DNA of 64,000 nucleotides. Source: Streptomyces sp. AC558_RSS880. Lineage in GTDB: Bacteria; Actinomycetota; Actinomycetes; Streptomycetales; Streptomycetaceae. A program made the translations under genes and the position numbers. The notes beneath the pieces are model-generated. The model did not search any database. It was not told the DNA's origin and was given only the letters and a program-made list of their open reading frames with translations. Location of the stretch: NCBI RefSeq assembly GCF_019049255.1, contig NZ_JAGMUJ010000150.1, positions 1 through 64,000 on the forward strand, in the 5' to 3' direction. Position 1 is the stretch's first letter; the number at the start of each line of letters is the position of its first letter. Shown in pieces: positions 62,759 through 64,000 of the stretch.

Positions 62759-63151
62759 ATGTTTGAGTATCACGGGTGGATCACGGTCAGAGAGACCGCA
62801 ACCGATGACGACGAGCCCCGGTTGCGGCAGATCGTCGATGAACTGCACCTTCACCTTGCCCAGATGGAAAGCCCGTACTTGCTTGATCTCAGGTGGATGA
62901 ACGGCGAGCCGTTCATCCACCTCGGCGGCTCTTCCAATCACCGCTCGTCGCCTGACGTGGTCGAACTGTTCGAGCATGTGGCAGTGGTTGCCCCTGGTTC
63001 CTACGGGCTCCTCCACGTTATCGATGACGAGGAACCGGAACACGAGAACGAGGTACGCGTGCTGAGGCTCGTCCGAGGCAGGGTCACGCACCACACGGAG
63101 GCATTGCTGTCTCCGTACGTCCCTACGGTGGAAGATCCCTTCACTGGGTGA
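62759..63151 (+). CDS. Imm7-family immunity protein (orphan)
   Basis: 130 aa from ATG at 62759. MFEYHGWITVRETA, PYLLDLRWMNGEPFIHLGG, NHRSSPDVVELFEHVA and APGSYGLLHVIDDEEPEHEN match the Imm7 family, immunity partners of polymorphic toxins of bacterial competition systems. There is no ribosome site, but TACGAT at 62747-62752 lies so that transcription would begin at the ATG. No toxin gene is adjacent; a broken IS5 and a broken thioesterase flank it. It may protect against toxins of neighbours. Confidence 0.75.
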   Translation: MFEYHGWITVRETATDDDEPRLRQIVDELHLHLAQMESPYLLDLRWMNGEPFIHLGGSSNHRSSPDVVELFEHVAVVAPGSYGLLHVIDDEEPEHENEVRVLRLVRGRVTHHTEALLSPYVPTVEDPFTG

Positions 63152-63164
63152 GGCGCCGACAGCG

Positions 63165-64000
63165 GTTCACGCTCGGAGCCAGAGCCTGATCGTGGCCAGG
63201 TGACGGTGCCATGGAAGACGTAGGCTCGCTTGTCGAAGCAAGTTGTGACGACGCGAAAGCTCTTGAGGCGGTTGATCGTCCGTTCCCCCTCGTTACGGCG
63301 CTTGCACCGTTCCTTGTCGAAGCCGAGGGGGCGACCGCCCTTGCTGCCACGGCGCCGACGATTGGCTCTTTGGTCCCTCGGTCCGGGAATGGTGTGCTTG
63401 ATGCCGCGCCTGCTAGGTACCAGCGGGTGCTGCGGGATGAATACGCCTTATCCGCGCCGAGCCAGTCCGGGGTGGTGCGCGGCCGTCCCTCCACGGTCCG
63501 GGGCACGCCGATGCGTTCGAGGACCGGAATCATCTGCGGAGCATCGCCCCACTGACCGGGAGTGACCAGAAGAGCGAGCAGCCGGCAGCCGCCGTCGCAC
63601 GCGAGATGCAGCTTGCTCGTCAGCCTGCCCCGGGACCTTCCGAGTCCTTCGTCGGGGCGGTGCCGCCGGGGCGCCGATCTATTTTCGGTGTCCGCGGACC
63701 CTTCCTGCGGGCGTCGGCGGCGGGCTGGTGGGCACGGCAGGACGTCGAGTCGACACCCACCATGCTCCAGTCGATCAGGCCCTCGGCATCAGCGGCACTC
63801 TGGACGGCCTGGAGGATCCGATCCCAGCCGCCGTCGGCGGACCAGCGTCGGTGCCGTTCGTAAACCGTCTTCCACCTGCCGAACCTCTCCGGAAGGTCAC
63901 GCCAGGGGATCCCCGTCCGCTCCCGAAACAGGATCCCGTTGATCACCCCCCGGTGACCGGCCCACCACCCACCACGCCGTCCGCCCACCGGCAGATGAGG
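63165..64000 (-). mobile_element. IS5-family insertion sequence, frame-broken, runs off window end
   Basis: Minus-strand transposase in three frames. From the window end: GVINGILFRERTGIPWRDLP, RFGRWKTVYERHRRWSADGG, WDRILQAVQ and DWSMVGVDSTSCRAH (first DDE Asp). A shift leads to DEGLGRSRGRLTSKLHLACD, IPVLERIGVP and DKAYSSRSTRWYLA. A second shift leads to RRGIKHTIPGPRDQRANR and NEGERTINRLKSFRVVTT, which includes the final catalytic Glu. One shift may be programmed, as in the IS427 subgroup; two suggest an inactive copy. Confidence 0.8.

Overview
The window is high-GC actinobacterial DNA, almost certainly Streptomyces. Third codon positions are strongly GC-biased, genes sit in tight ATGA/GTGA-overlapping operons with GTG and TTG starts, and the contents (Hpg biosynthesis, hybrid NRPS-PKS, tendamistat-like secreted protein, FadR-type regulators) fit that genus. 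It has three parts: a natural-product cluster (1 to about 39.8 kb, running off the left edge), two adjacent carboxylate/sugar-acid catabolic loci (41 to 58.7 kb), and a decayed right end rich in insertion sequences and pseudogenes (58.7 to 64 kb).

Part 1, the cluster. On the minus strand an operon runs type II thioesterase, SDR, a stand-alone Thr-type A-PCP protein, and a large NRPS (C-PCP-C-A...) whose 3' end lies outside the window. Divergent from it, HmaS, a fused HmO-HpgT and a prephenate dehydrogenase make L-4-hydroxyphenylglycine; a double-hotdog protein and a P450 follow. An ABC1-type kinase, an MbtH protein and a tendamistat-like secreted protein lie on the minus strand. Then come a 2715-aa trimodular NRPS (A-PCP-C-A-PCP-C-A-PCP; codes Phe, unknown, Phe) and a 2312-aa PKS-NRPS (KS, degenerate AT, ACP, C, A, PCP, E-like). 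Behind these, in near-overlapping order, are a KASIII-like protein, an ACP, an acyl-CoA dehydrogenase, an FkbH-like protein and a 3-hydroxyacyl-CoA dehydrogenase. This is a hydroxymalonyl-ACP set without the O-methyltransferase of methoxymalonyl pathways. A TTG-started family 1 glycosyltransferase ends the cluster. The most interesting idea in the window is that the dead AT of the PKS module is bypassed by the KASIII-like acyltransferase, which would move the hydroxymalonyl unit from the free ACP to the module.

Part 2, catabolism. Remnants of an MFS transporter, an IS3 element and a GMC oxidoreductase mark an old rearrangement at 40.1-41.1 kb. A six-gene minus-strand operon follows (2HCT transporter, isocitrate/isopropylmalate-type dehydrogenase, aldehyde dehydrogenase, cupin, ABM monooxygenase, GntR/FCD regulator with two wHTH domains), divergent from an amidohydrolase. 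Next is a pair of nearly identical CitMHS transporter genes placed tail to tail, a FadR-type regulator, and a seven-gene operon (racemase-family protein, TIM-barrel isomerase, second IDH-family dehydrogenase, DUF1537/OtnK kinase, class II aldolase, RraA-like protein, DUF475 membrane protein). An unusual operator, CCGG repeated every 8 bp, occurs at both transporter promoters, at the regulator's own promoter and before the operon, which suggests one regulon.

Part 3, the right end, holds a frameshifted TusA gene, two broken IS5-family elements, a broken DUF3500 gene, a broken hotdog thioesterase, an intact P450 homologue that has lost the heme cysteine, and an orphan Imm7-type immunity gene. 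No tRNA, rRNA or CRISPR array was seen. All identifications are by reading motifs; no database search was run.
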